Shown piece after piece: positions 49,257 to 59,282 of a stretch of 64,000 nucleotides of DNA. The stretch is taken from positions 70,574 through 134,573 of the forward strand of contig JAWRVZ010000607.1 of assembly GCA_037043235.1 (NCBI GenBank). Direction: 5' to 3'. Each line of letters opens with the position of its first letter. Within the stretch, counting starts at the first letter, position 1. The notes below the pieces were generated by a model. It was not told where the DNA came from, searched no databases, and was given only the letters and a program-made list of their open reading frames with translations. A program made the position numbers and the translations under genes. The DNA comes from Rhodeus uyekii (Eukaryota > Chordata > Actinopteri > Cypriniformes > Acheilognathidae).

Positions 49257-52200
49257 CTGAGAACACACACAACACGCGCGTCAGGAGACACAACAACACA
49301 CAACACACACAACACACACAACACACACAACACGCGTGTCAGGAGACGCAACAACACACACAACACGCACAACACGTGTGTCAGGAGACGCAACAAAACA
49401 CACAACACGCGCGTCAGGAGACACAACAACACACACAACACACACAACACGCGCGTCAGGAGACACAACAACACACACAACACACACAACACGCGTGTCA
49501 GGAGACGCAACAACACACACAACACGCGTGTCAGGAGACGCAACAACACACACAACACGCGTGTCAGGAGACGCAACAACACACACAACACACACAACAC
49601 GCACAACACGCACAACACACACAACACACACAACACGCACAACACGCGTGTCAGGAGACACAACAACACACACAACACACACAACACGCGTGTCAGGAGA
49701 CGCAACAACACACACAACACGCGTGTCAGGAGACGCAACAACACACACAACACGCACAACACGCGTGTCAGGAGACGCAACAACACACACAACACGCGTG
49801 TCAGGAGACACAACAACACACACAACACACACAACACGCGTGTCAGGAGACACAACAACACACACAACACGCACAACACGCGTGTCAGGAGACGCAACAA
49901 CACACACAACACGCGTGTCAGGAGACGCAACAACACACACAACACGCACAACACGCGTGTCAGGAGACACAACAACACACACAACACGCACAACACGCGT
50001 GTCAGGAGACGCAACAACACACACAACACGCGTGTCAGGAGACGCAACAACACACACAACACGCACAACACGCGTGTCAGGAGACGCAACAACACACACA
50101 ACACGCACAACACGCGTGTCAGGAGACACAACAACACACACAACACACACAACACGCGTGTCAGGAGACACAACAACACACACAACACGCACAACACGCG
50201 TGTCAGGAGACGCAACAACACACACAACACGCGTGTCAGGAGACGCAACAACACACACAACACGCACAACACGCGTGTCAGGAGACGCAACAACACACAC
50301 AATACGCGTGTCAGGAGACACAACAACACACACAACACGCGTGTCAGGAGACGCAACAACACACACAACACGCGTGTCAGGAGACGCAACAACACACACA
50401 ACACGCGTGTCAGGAGACGCAACAACACACACAACACGCGTGTCAGGAGACGCAACAACACACACAACACGCACAACACGCGTGTCAGGAGACACAACAA
50501 CACACACAACACGCACAACACGCGTGTCAGGAGACGCAACAACACACACAACACGCGTGTCAGGAGACGCAACAACACACACAACACGCACAACACGCGT
50601 GTCAGGAGACGCAACAACACACACAATACGCGTGTCAGGAGACGCAACAACACACACAACACGCGTGTCAGGAGACGCAACAACACACACAACACGCACA
50701 ACACACACAACACGCACAACACGCGTGTCAGGAGACGCAACAAAACACACAACACGCGTGTCAGGAGACGCAACAACACACACAACACGCACAACACACA
50801 CAACACACACAACACGTGTGTCAGGAGACGCAACACAACACACAACACGCGTGTCAGGAGACGCAACAACACACACAACACGCACAACACACACAACACA
50901 CACAACACGTGTGTCAGGAGACGCAACAACACACACAACACGCACAACACACACAACACGTGTGTCAGGAGACGCAACAACACACACAACACGCGTGTCA
51001 GGAGACGCAACAACACACACAACACGCACAACACACACAACACACACAACACGCGTGTCAGGAGACGCAACAACACACACAACACACACAACACGTGTGT
51101 CAGGAGACGCAACAACACACACAACACACACAACACGCGTGTCAGGAGACGCAACAACACACACAACACGCGTGTCAGGAGACACAACAACACACACAAC
51201 ACACACAACACGCGTGTCAGGAGACGCAACAACACACACAACACACACAACACGCGTGTCAGGAGACGCAACAACACACACAACACGCGTGTCAGGAGAC
51301 GCAACAACACACACAACACACACAACACGCGTGTCAGGAGACGCAACAACACACAACAGGAGACGCAACATTGACGGTCATTGTGTATATACATTTTTTT
51401 TATATATATATATAGTGTTCGATATATTTAAAGATAATATACACATGAATCACAATTGCTCAATATGCAGATTTGAGAGATTTACTAAATTTACATATTT
51501 ACTAAATGTTTGATGGCTATTGGCCAGTATTTCTTATTTAATGAGATATTAAAATAACACATGAATAACAATTGCAACAATAAAAAAATAAAAACATTTA
51601 TTTGACATATTTACAACACTTTTGATGGCCATTTACGATATATTGCCCAAATTTTTTATTTAACGAGAGTAAATAACACATGACAATAAATCAATATAAT
51701 TTTCACACATTTATAAAAGTTGAGATCTGATATCGATAAAATTGATATTTATTTGACATTTACTGAACTAGATATTGGAAAATGTACCAGCATGCAAAAC
51801 CTTGTGTGAAAGTCTAAACTAAATGTGTAAAATAGAGCAACCCCACTCTATATTTCAGAGGATATTTATGGTACTGAAGCGCCAGAGCCGGTTGTGGGGT
51901 CACGTGACTCACCTGATTTGACCTGTGACACGCGGCGCTTGACCCCGGTGGAGGACGAGGGTGTGGCGGGCGGCTGCCGCGGGCTGCTCTTCTTCTTCTG
52001 CGCCGCTCGATTACTGCACGCTCTCTTCTTCCCCACCTCAGCTCTCGCCTTACTCGCACCGCCCTCGCCTTCAGACTCCTCCGAGAAAGAGTCGGCGGAG
52101 TTTCCCGACATCACTGCCGAAACACAGGGAAACTTTACAGATCCAGTACTTTAACCGTCAGATCTAACGCAAATACAGTAATGCCTTGAGATACGAGCGT

Positions 52201-55200
52201 CCTGACATACGAGCAATTTTTGCTTTGAGATAAGAGTAAATATTTGAGATACGAGCAGCTTACAGATGACTGTGTGTCTCAATTAAAAACGTTTTTAGCA
52301 CTAAGGGAGTTTTTCAGAGGGCCGGAACGGATTAACTTGTTTCCTGTTATTTCTTATGGGGGGAAATGATTTGAGATAAGAGCAATTCGAGTTATGAGCT
52401 CGTATCTCAAGGTATTACTGTAACTCTTTTAGGAATCTGATATTTACAATCTAATCTTTTAAGCAAACGCAATGCATGCAGTTTTGTAACTTATATTTAT
52501 GCGTTATATTGTCACATGCATGGTCTACTGACAGCATCCTTCAGAAATGAGGTTTCAGAGTTTTATTAGTGTCTGATTAGAATGTAAATGTGTTTCTTGA
52601 ATGATGGTGAAAGCGTCTCTCACCGTCCAGCTCGAGGCAGATGTGCTGCAGACTCATCCCTCTGAACAGAACGCCCTCTCTCTCTCCGTACAGCACCACC
52701 CGCCCCACGCGGTTCATCAGCGCCGGGTCCTGACCAATCCGAGCGCAGCTCTGAGTCACATGGTACTCCCGCTGCAGGAAGTCCTCCAGGCGTTTGGTGG
52801 CGGCGCCCGGGGCTTTCTCTCCCTCCTCCAGGAGCAGCAGCTGTGTGAGGATGGCCACCTGCCGGCGGGCGCGGGGCGCGGTGAGCGTCGTGGGGTTCTT
52901 CGCCCCGCTGGAGCGCGCCAGGCTCCGGAGGAGGTCGGTGCCGCGGAGTGGCGTGGCCGGGGAGTGGTACGGCCGGGAAAACACGTACGGGCTCTCGGGA
53001 TCCACGCCCACATCCGCAGACGTCTTCAGGAGAAGGTCCAGACAAGCCTCTGAATGCGGAGGAAGGATGAGCGGCTGAACGCGCCCGCGTTTGCCCAACA
53101 CACGCACGCGGGTGAGGTGGCAGAGGACGTGCCGCTCGAAGGGGGAAAGAGACTCGTCCGACGGGGAGACGGAGTGCCGGTCGTGGTAGTCCTGAACGGA
53201 GAGCTTGGCCACCTCGCACTCGCGGTGCCGGTTGTACAGGATGAGCAGAGCCAGACTGGAGTGGCAGAGCAGACGCCAGGCCTCCGCCGAGCCCGCGGCA
53301 CGAGACAGCGTGAGGAAGGAGGAGTGCTGCTGTCGGCGGAGGTACATGACCAGCGTGGAGAGCGAGGACAGCAGGGGAGGCATGTGTGAGCGCGCAGGAC
53401 TGCAACACAAAACACACTCACTGTGGTTACAACGCTTGCAACAGATCAGACTCAAACATCACGATATCAAAACAGACAATTCTGGAATATCACAGAGTTC
53501 ATCATGATTGTGTTAATAATGCTGAGTGAGAATAACAGCATCTCCTCTGAGGATGAGGGCGGGGCAACAACCTGTCAATCACATGATCCACCAATAGCAA
53601 ACCACAACAATCCAATCACAATCAAGCCCCGCCCACATTTGTTCTTGTTTGTGAAGCGATTCCGGGACAAAAATGATTTAAAATACGTGAGGCCAACGAG
53701 TTTCAGAAACAAATCCCAAATCTGTGCTGAAGCAAAGAAAACATGTTGATCAAATGATATTTGGGGACACGGTAGCATAACATAAGAGTTATAAGCGATT
53801 GATTGTAGACCGGTCATTCTTGACCCGGAACAGCATCAGTGTAACACAAAAGCGTAATTACCTCTAAGTTTAAGTTAAGTTTGTGTTTTGATTTCCTGTG
53901 AACTGTAACAGAAACTGACCTGGTCACTTCCCCGTTCTTCTGCTCTGCAGACGCCTCTTCCCTCACATCCAACGCTTTCTCCTCCTCCTGTTCCTCCTCT
54001 TTCCCGGGCGTCGGAGGCGGCTCCTCTTTCATGGGCTCCATCTCCTCCTGCTTCTTCTGCGGAAGCTCTTTGTCTCTCTTGGGCGGGCGCCCCCTCCTGG
54101 CGGGGCGCGGGCTGGGCGTGACGGCGGCGCTCTTGCTGGCGGCTTTTCTGGTCGGCGTCGCGATCTTTTTCGAGGCGTTCGGAGGCGGAGACACGGAGAG
54201 CGAGAAGGAAACGGCGCTGGTTTTCGAGGCCGAAGACAAAGGCTCCTGCTCCCGGGAGAACAGCGAGGTTCCCAGGGAGGACGAGGGCTGTGCGGGGGAC
54301 AGGAAGGAGTCGGCGCTGGCGGCGGGGAGGTGCGACAGCTCCATGGCGGCTCGGACCTCGGGCTGCTGCTCGTGGTGCTTCTCCAGGTGCCGGGCCAGCG
54401 AGCGGAAGTGCCGTCCGCAGTAGGGGCAGTGCTGCCGCCGGCTCGCGCCGTGCCCGATGTTTATGTTGATGTTATTGTTTATGTTGGTGGTGGGCGGGGC
54501 CACGGGCGGCTGGAAGGGGGAGGGGGAGGAAGGGGCGGGGTGAGCGAATGAAAGGGGGCGGGGCTGAGTCTTTTTCTTCACGCTGGCGGAGGTTTTCCTT
54601 TTCTTGCGCCGTCTCATCATTCGGCCCCTCAGCTCCTCCAGCTCTTCCTCATCATCCTCGTCGTCGTCGTCCTCCTCCTCCTCTTCCTCATCGTCCCGGT
54701 CAGAGTCGCTGGCCTCGGAGTGAGACACCGGCGAGGAGGAGGGCGACAGCGACCATGACGGCGTGAGGTAGTCGGAGACGGTGAGAGACAGAGGGAGAGA
54801 CCCCGGCTCCTCCTCCTGTGGACACAGAGGAGCAGTGAGGCATTCTGGGAAGACGCTTTATCAGTCATGTTGTAGTGCAACATTAAACACACTGCGCTGA
54901 AGCTCTCTGCTAATCTCTTGTGTAAAACTACATGGTTTTTGTGAGTGTGTATGAGAGTGTGTGTGTCTGTGTGTACGTGTGTATGAGAGTGTGTGTGTCT
55001 GTGTGTATGTGTGTTGCATGAATCACCTTCTTGATGTCTCCCTCCGGGTTGAATCCGCACTCAAAGCCGCGTGGAGACACTGAACTGTGAAAGCCCTGTA
55101 ATAGCAGATGAATCGTCTCTCATGGGGACGTGAGGTATTTCTCACACTCACAGGAGGTAGTAACAGATTATATTGCTGTCCGAATCAAGAACGTGTGCGT

Positions 55201-58200
55201 TTTTCTAGTTTTATGACAAAAAGAAATGTGTGGGGATTTACTGTCCTGTTTATTACTGACAGACTTACCAGGGTGTTTTCTCCCCAGTCGTTCAGGCTGT
55301 AGTCCACTGTGATCTCCTCACCTTTGGCAATGTCTCGAATCGCTATGACGACGAGCCGGACCTGATTCCCACAATGCACCTCTCTAATCCTGCAGTTGGC
55401 TGGCGGATGGAAGAGCACAGGGCCGCGGACGCCGCTCGCTCCCTCCTCCCCGAGCTCAGGAACACTGCAGGACACACACACACACACACACTCCGATAAA
55501 TCAAGCTCAATACCACATTCATCACAGAGACAGCATCCTAATTTTGTACTAATTTCCTCAATCAGAACAGATGTTGCTGTTTTTAATCTGCAGTTCTTCT
55601 TCTCCATCAGAGTCAGTGTTTCTGAACTCCTGAAACTCTCCATTGATTCTTGAGTTTCTTCCGGGAACAAACACTCACAGTATTCCTCATTATCATAATT
55701 CATGCGCAGAATAAAGGGGCGGGGCTTGAGTGAGTGAGTCGTGTGTTGAAACTGGTGGTTATGGGAAGGGGCGGGGCATTTCCCAAACACACTGGAAGCT
55801 CTCGACCAATCACAACACACGATCCAGCCGACCAATCAGAGCACAGTGTGCTTTCAGAAGGAGGAGCTTCATAGAGACAGGAACTAAACAGAGCGTTTCT
55901 GAGAGACTGGGAAGAGACGAGAATACGGGGGAAATAATCAACATTCAAGAGCATCTGTACCAGAGCTGTGACGGGTCGGTGAGGAAGTACGGGCTGCCCG
56001 GCGGAGGAAGACGGTCTTCAGCTCCCTCTGCGTACGGCTCGTCCCCTTACACAAGAACAAAGGGTCAAGGGTCAATCACAAACAAAGCATGAAACATGAC
56101 TAAAACACAAAATTTGAGTACAAATCAGTGTTGGCGAGTAGAAACTGTGAGTGTGCGAATGGGTGTATGTGTGTGAGTGAGTGTGTGTGTGTGTTTGAGC
56201 ATGTGATTGTTGTATGTGTGAGTGAGTGAGTGAGAGTGTGTGTGTGTGTGTGTGTGTGTGTGATGTTTAGTTCAAGACTAATTGTGAGCATTTATTAATC
56301 TCACTTGCACAGAAACAGATTCATTACTGTATTTTCCCGCATGTAACTCGCGGTTTATACCAGATTTGACAAACCCTGCGCGGGGGGGTGCGGGTTATAT
56401 AACAGTGCAGCCTATATCACACATTTTTATAATAATATTTCAATATATTTGTTACGTTCCTAAGGTCCCTGGCGCTTGTCCTGTCACTCTGACAGCTGGT
56501 GCTGATAGGCTGTCTGACCTGTCAATCATGCAGGAAGCTGTGATTGGCTGTGCTGCATGAGGGCGGGCTCTTCTCGTCTCATCCGATGATCAACACCTGT
56601 AGAATCGCTTCTTAAGGGACGAGAGCCGGAGACACTGCTCTTTCTTTTTCTTCTGATTCTGGCTTGTGCTTGTTTTCTTATTGTGTGAATTCCGCGCACA
56701 AGCACTGTGTACGAGCTGAACAGTTATAATAATTGACGTCATGCGAACAACATTTGAAATTCGAAATGTGATCTTACACAAAAAAGTTCATTAATCTATG
56801 GGTGCGGGTTATGCCAACGACTTTTTACACAAAACCCAAAACCCGCTGGCTATATGAGCGTGCGGATCATCTGCGTCTGCGGGTTATATGCGGGGAAATA
56901 CGGTATTCCTCAAAATGAATAAAATCAGTGAAATGCAGAATCAGAAAACTATATAAACCTTCAATAATTAAATATGTTACATAAAAACAAGCATTTTTAT
57001 GCATTTAATCTCACTTTAATGACCGTTATCTTACTGTTGATTTTCGATGATTAAGAGCAATCATAACAGAAATGACATTTAGTTGAGCCCAGATTAGAGT
57101 AAAGGTAACGTAATGCATTACTTATCTGAAACATTAACTAAGCATCCCAATAACTTCCTTATTAAGAGAGTAATATAGTAATGCATTATTTGTCAAAGTA
57201 ACTATCCCCAACACTTTATGAATGTAACAGTACCTGGGCTGTAACTGTGTTCGGACAGACTCTCCTCTTCATCCTCCGTCACATACGCGACTCGTTCACA
57301 CACTTTCACCGGTGTCCCCTTCCTCTTCCTGCCGCACACACGCCTGCCAAACACACACAGCGTTAAATACTGTACAACTCTGACTATCAAACACCGTCCA
57401 ACTCTATCAAATACAATTAAATACAGTACAACACTATCATATAAGACACCGTCCAACACTGACTATCAAACACTGATTAATAAATACTGACTATTAAATA
57501 CAGTACAACACTGACTATCATATTAGACACCGTACAACTCTGACTATCAGACACTAACAAACACGACAATTAAATACCGTATGACACTGACTATCACACA
57601 CCGTACGATACTAGCCATCAAACACTGATTACTGAATATTCAAATAGTCCAACACCGACTATCAGACACCGATTAATAAACATCGACTATCAGACACCGA
57701 TTAATAAATACCGACTATCAGACACCGTCCAACAAATACCGACTATCAGACACCGTCCAACAAATACCGACTATCAGACACCGTCCAACACCGACTATCA
57801 GACACCGTCCAACACCGACTATCAAACACTGATTAATAAACACCGACTATCAAACACTGATTAATAAACACCGACTATCAAACACTGATTAATAAACACC
57901 GACTATCAAACACTGATTAATAAACACCGACTATCAAACACTGATTAATAAACACCGACTATCAAACACTGATTAATAAACACCGACTATCAAACACTGA
58001 TTAATAAACACCGACTATCAAACACTGATTAATAAACACCGACTATCAAACACTGATTAATAAACACCGACTATCAAACACTGATTAATAAACACCGACT
58101 ATCAAACACTGATTAATAAACACCGACTATCAAACACTGATTAATAAACACCGACTATCAAACACTGATTAATAAACACCGACTATCAAACACTGATTAA

Positions 58201-59223
58201 TAAACACTGACTATTAAATATAGTACAACACTGACTATCAAACAACGACCAACACTATCAAACACTGATTAACAAACACCGACTATCAAACACTGATTAA
58301 TAAATACCGACTATCAAACACTGATTAATAAATACCGACTATCAAACACTGATTAACAAACACTGACTATCAAACACTGATTAACAAACACTGACTATTA
58401 AATTTAGTACAACACTGACTATCAAACACCGACCAACACTATCAAACACTGATTAACAAACACTGACTATTAAACACTGAATAATAAACACTGACTATTA
58501 AATATAGTACAACACTGACTATTAAATACAGTACAGTTCTAAAATACTAGTATTAAATTATATTACAAGCTATTATTATTAATAATAAAATATTTAAAAT
58601 GCACATGTTTGGCTGTTTAGCTGACAATAATGTACACAACATACACAAAAACATACTAACTTAAAATATTATTCTCGTAACATTCAAACTGCATTTTAGG
58701 ATAACTGCTTGACTATTTATTTAGGAGTGAAATGCAAAAATAACCCAATTAACATAGGAATGACCTCGCGGTCAACAGACGCAATTAAACATAATTAAAC
58801 AAAAATAATACCATTCGGTCACCCGTTACCATGGTGAACTGCACACGTGCGCGCGCTCAGCAGCAGTGTCGTGCACGCGCAGGCAGGTTTCGCTCTTGCG
58901 CGGTGTTTTGCTAATCGTTAGAGTCGCGCCGCTTCGCACGGTAACGGACCCCGGTAACGCGGCGCGGACACACGCGAGCGCGAGCACGAGCACGGGCACG
59001 GGCTTGCTCTCATCGCGGCGTGTGCACGAGCACAACAGAACCGGACAGGCTAGCCGTTAGCACGCGCGCGAATCCGAGCCGTTCCCCCGAAGCAAACGCC
59101 ACGATTCGTTCAGCAAGCGAGAGATACTCACCCTCGCGGTGGCGGAGGCTTGCTGCCATCTCCGTCGCTGTCGAGGGTCGGGGGCTCCCGGTAATCAAAC
59201 GGCGACCGCACGCTCTCCGCCAT
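49006..59223 (-). CDS. nine-exon nuclear protein with SET remnant, C2H2-like finger and Crypton-like recombinase domain
   Basis: Exons in transcript order: 59132-59223, 57234-57343, 55961-56045, 55269-55464, 55027-55095, 53920-54815, 52624-53399, 51913-52113, 49006-49256. They sum to 2676 nt (891 aa) and stay in frame over eight GT/AG junctions of different phases, strong evidence for a real gene. Seen in order: SET C-terminal half (about 100-155, 'GEEITVDY'), acidic run and basic run (about 225-265), C2H2-like finger (314-332), AT-hook 'RRGRPPKR' (424-431), tyrosine-recombinase-like region (483-741), basic linker, and a C-terminal module (about 815-880) with 'RPWSEAERVAVETHL' and 'RDWRAIKFYCHNRI'. 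I infer a DNA-binding nuclear protein derived in part from a Crypton-type transposon. Enzymatic residues of both SET and recombinase look lost. I do not recognise a gene symbol. Confidence 0.8.
49259..51366. repeat. minisatellite in intron 8, 33/42-bp units, abutting the exon 9 acceptor
   Basis: About 50 units with core 'gtcaggagacgcaacaac' (+ strand) and spacer made of 9-bp steps ('cacacaaca' or 'cgcacaaca'), giving 33, 42 or longer units. It starts within a few bases of the exon 9 acceptor. On the transcribed strand each unit reads CTGAC followed by GU-rich sequence and contains no AG. Because units are mostly multiples of three and lack stops in several frames, open frames of over 700 codons appear on both strands and are artefacts. 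Confidence 0.95.
49280..49284 (-). promoter_or_regulatory. probable branch point for exon 9
   Basis: CTGAC on the minus strand fits the vertebrate branch-point pattern (yUnAy), with its A 25 nt before exon 9 and a U/G-rich tract between. The same pentamer repeats in nearly every unit of the array upstream. Confidence 0.55.
51367..51912 (-). other. rest of intron 8
   Basis: AT-rich sequence with 'acacatgaataacaattgc' type short repeats; no exon. The first AG on the transcribed strand upstream of exon 9 is at 51,459-51,460. Confidence 0.6.
51913..52113 (-). CDS. minus gene exon 8: basic linker
   Basis: 201 nt, phase 1 to phase 1, acceptor 'gtttcggcag', donor gtgagt. Codes a Ser/Lys/Arg-rich stretch ('KKRACSNRAAQKKKSS') likely to act as nuclear localisation or DNA-contacting linker (residues 742-808). 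Confidence 0.8.
52176..52420. mobile_element. complete 245-bp TIR element with TA target duplication
   Basis: Begins 'cagtaatgccttgagatacg' and ends 'cgtatctcaaggtattactg', flanked by TA at both sides. Interior short and palindromic. Non-autonomous, Tc1/mariner-like by its TA target. Lies in intron 7. Confidence 0.85.
52624..53399 (-). CDS. minus gene exon 7: tyrosine-recombinase-like domain
   Basis: 776 nt, acceptor 'ttgtgttgcag', donor gtgaga; residues 483-741. A helical N-part ends in 'YNRHRECEVAKLSVQDY', which suits the first catalytic Arg box (R540/R542). 'LTAPRARRQVAILTQ' (655-668) fits the second Arg box without its His. Where Crypton-type proteins carry a Gly-His and a nucleophilic Tyr, this one has 'LQREYHVTQSCARIG', so both are replaced. 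A catalytically dead recombinase fold is inferred. Confidence 0.75.
53405..53919 (-). other. intron 6 of the minus gene
   Basis: No exon, RNA gene or clear element. Two short open frames here have no support. Confidence 0.6.
53920..54815 (-). CDS. minus gene exon 6: acidic/basic region, C2H2-like finger, AT-hook
   Basis: 896 nt, acceptor 'tgtccacag', donor gtcagt; residues 185-482. Contains a Glu/Asp run, a basic 'RRRKKRKTSASVKKK', an Asn/Ile repeat, the finger 'CPYCGRHFRSLARHLEKHH' (C314, C317, H327, H331/332, shorter than the classical spacing), AT-hook 'RRGRPPKR' (424-431) and a Glu/Lys/Pro-rich end. Confidence 0.85.
54816..55026 (-). other. intron 5 of the minus gene with GT/CA repeat
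   Basis: Short intron carrying a 'gtgtatgagagtgtgtgtg' repeat near 54,943-55,016. Confidence 0.7.
55027..55095 (-). CDS. minus gene exon 5
   Basis: 69 nt, in-frame cassette, acceptor 'ctattacag', donor gtgatt. Codes 'GFHSSVSPRGFECGFNPEG' and a Lys-rich end. No domain recognised. Confidence 0.75.
55269..55464 (-). CDS. minus gene exon 4: SET-domain C-terminal half
   Basis: 196 nt, acceptor 'gtcctgcag', donor gtaagt. Codes 'NCRIREVHCGNQVRLVVIAI' and 'RDIAKGEEITVDYSLNDW', matching the last strands and the GEE...DY motif of SET domains. The preceding catalytic NHxC-type motif is not present (A118-N119-C120 instead), so methyltransferase activity is doubtful. Confidence 0.78.
55961..56045 (-). 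CDS. minus gene exon 3
   Basis: 85 nt, acceptor 'cttgtgtaag', donor gtacag. Codes 'DEPYAEGAEDRLPPPGSPYF' and 'LTDPSQLC', joined in frame to exon 4. Without splicing the frame stops just after the donor. Confidence 0.75.
56165..56262. repeat. GT-rich simple repeat
   Basis: Interrupted (GT)n and 'gagtgagt' repeats in intron 2 of the minus gene. Confidence 0.85.
56336..56904. mobile_element. TIR element ('cgtatttccccgcatataac' family)
   Basis: Left end 'actgtattttcccgcatg' and right end 'atgcggggaaatacggt' are inverted copies. The right third shares sequence with the element in gene A (4,945-5,035). No transposase. Lies in intron 2 of the minus gene. Confidence 0.7.
57234..57343 (-). CDS. minus gene exon 2
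   Basis: 110 nt, acceptor 'tgtttggcag', donor gtactg. Codes basic 'RVCGRKRKGTPVKVCERV' and acidic 'TEDEEESLSEHSYSP'. Joins exon 1 and exon 3 in frame. Confidence 0.78.
57362..58530. repeat. 28-bp minisatellite in intron 1 of the minus gene
   Basis: Tandem units with 'cgactatcaaacactg' and 'attaataaacac' (+ strand), 28 bp in the regular central part (about 57,830-58,210), with diverged and shortened units on both sides. It begins about 20 bp from the acceptor of exon 2. Confidence 0.92.
59132..59223 (-). CDS. minus gene exon 1: start codon
   Basis: ATG at 59,223 in the CpG island, coding 'MAESVRSPFDYREPPTLDSD' then Gly/Pro-rich residues, donor gtgagt at 59,131. G at +4 supports the start; no upstream ATG lies in frame between it and the array. 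Confidence 0.75.
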
Positions 59224-59237
59224 TAGCGCTGCTCCGG

Positions 59238-59249
59238 TGCGCATGCGCA
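59238..59249. promoter_or_regulatory. NRF-1 binding motif
   Basis: TGCGCATGCGCA is a full match to the palindromic NRF-1 consensus, 15 bp upstream of the start codon in the CpG-rich promoter. Such sites commonly sit next to the start of TATA-less promoters. Confidence 0.65.
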
Positions 59250-59282
59250 GAAGCTTTGAGCTCAGGCCCTGAGATGGGTTCC

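Larger units (their letters stand above)
58830..59260 (-). promoter_or_regulatory. CpG-rich promoter region of the minus gene
   Basis: Dense CpG over about 430 bp, spanning the first exon and the start of intron 1, and AT-rich on both sides. No TATA box at a suitable place. Typical of a housekeeping-type promoter. Confidence 0.7.

Noticed and set aside
49085..51513. Open frames of over 700 codons on both strands over the 33/42-bp array
   Set aside because: Unit lengths are mostly multiples of three and contain no stop in several frames, so many frames are open at once. The array lies in an intron of the minus gene.
53054..53389. Long GC-rich open frames on the + strand opposite exon 7 and exon 6
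   Set aside because: Shadow frames of the high-GC minus-strand exons. Only the minus frame joins in phase to the other exons.
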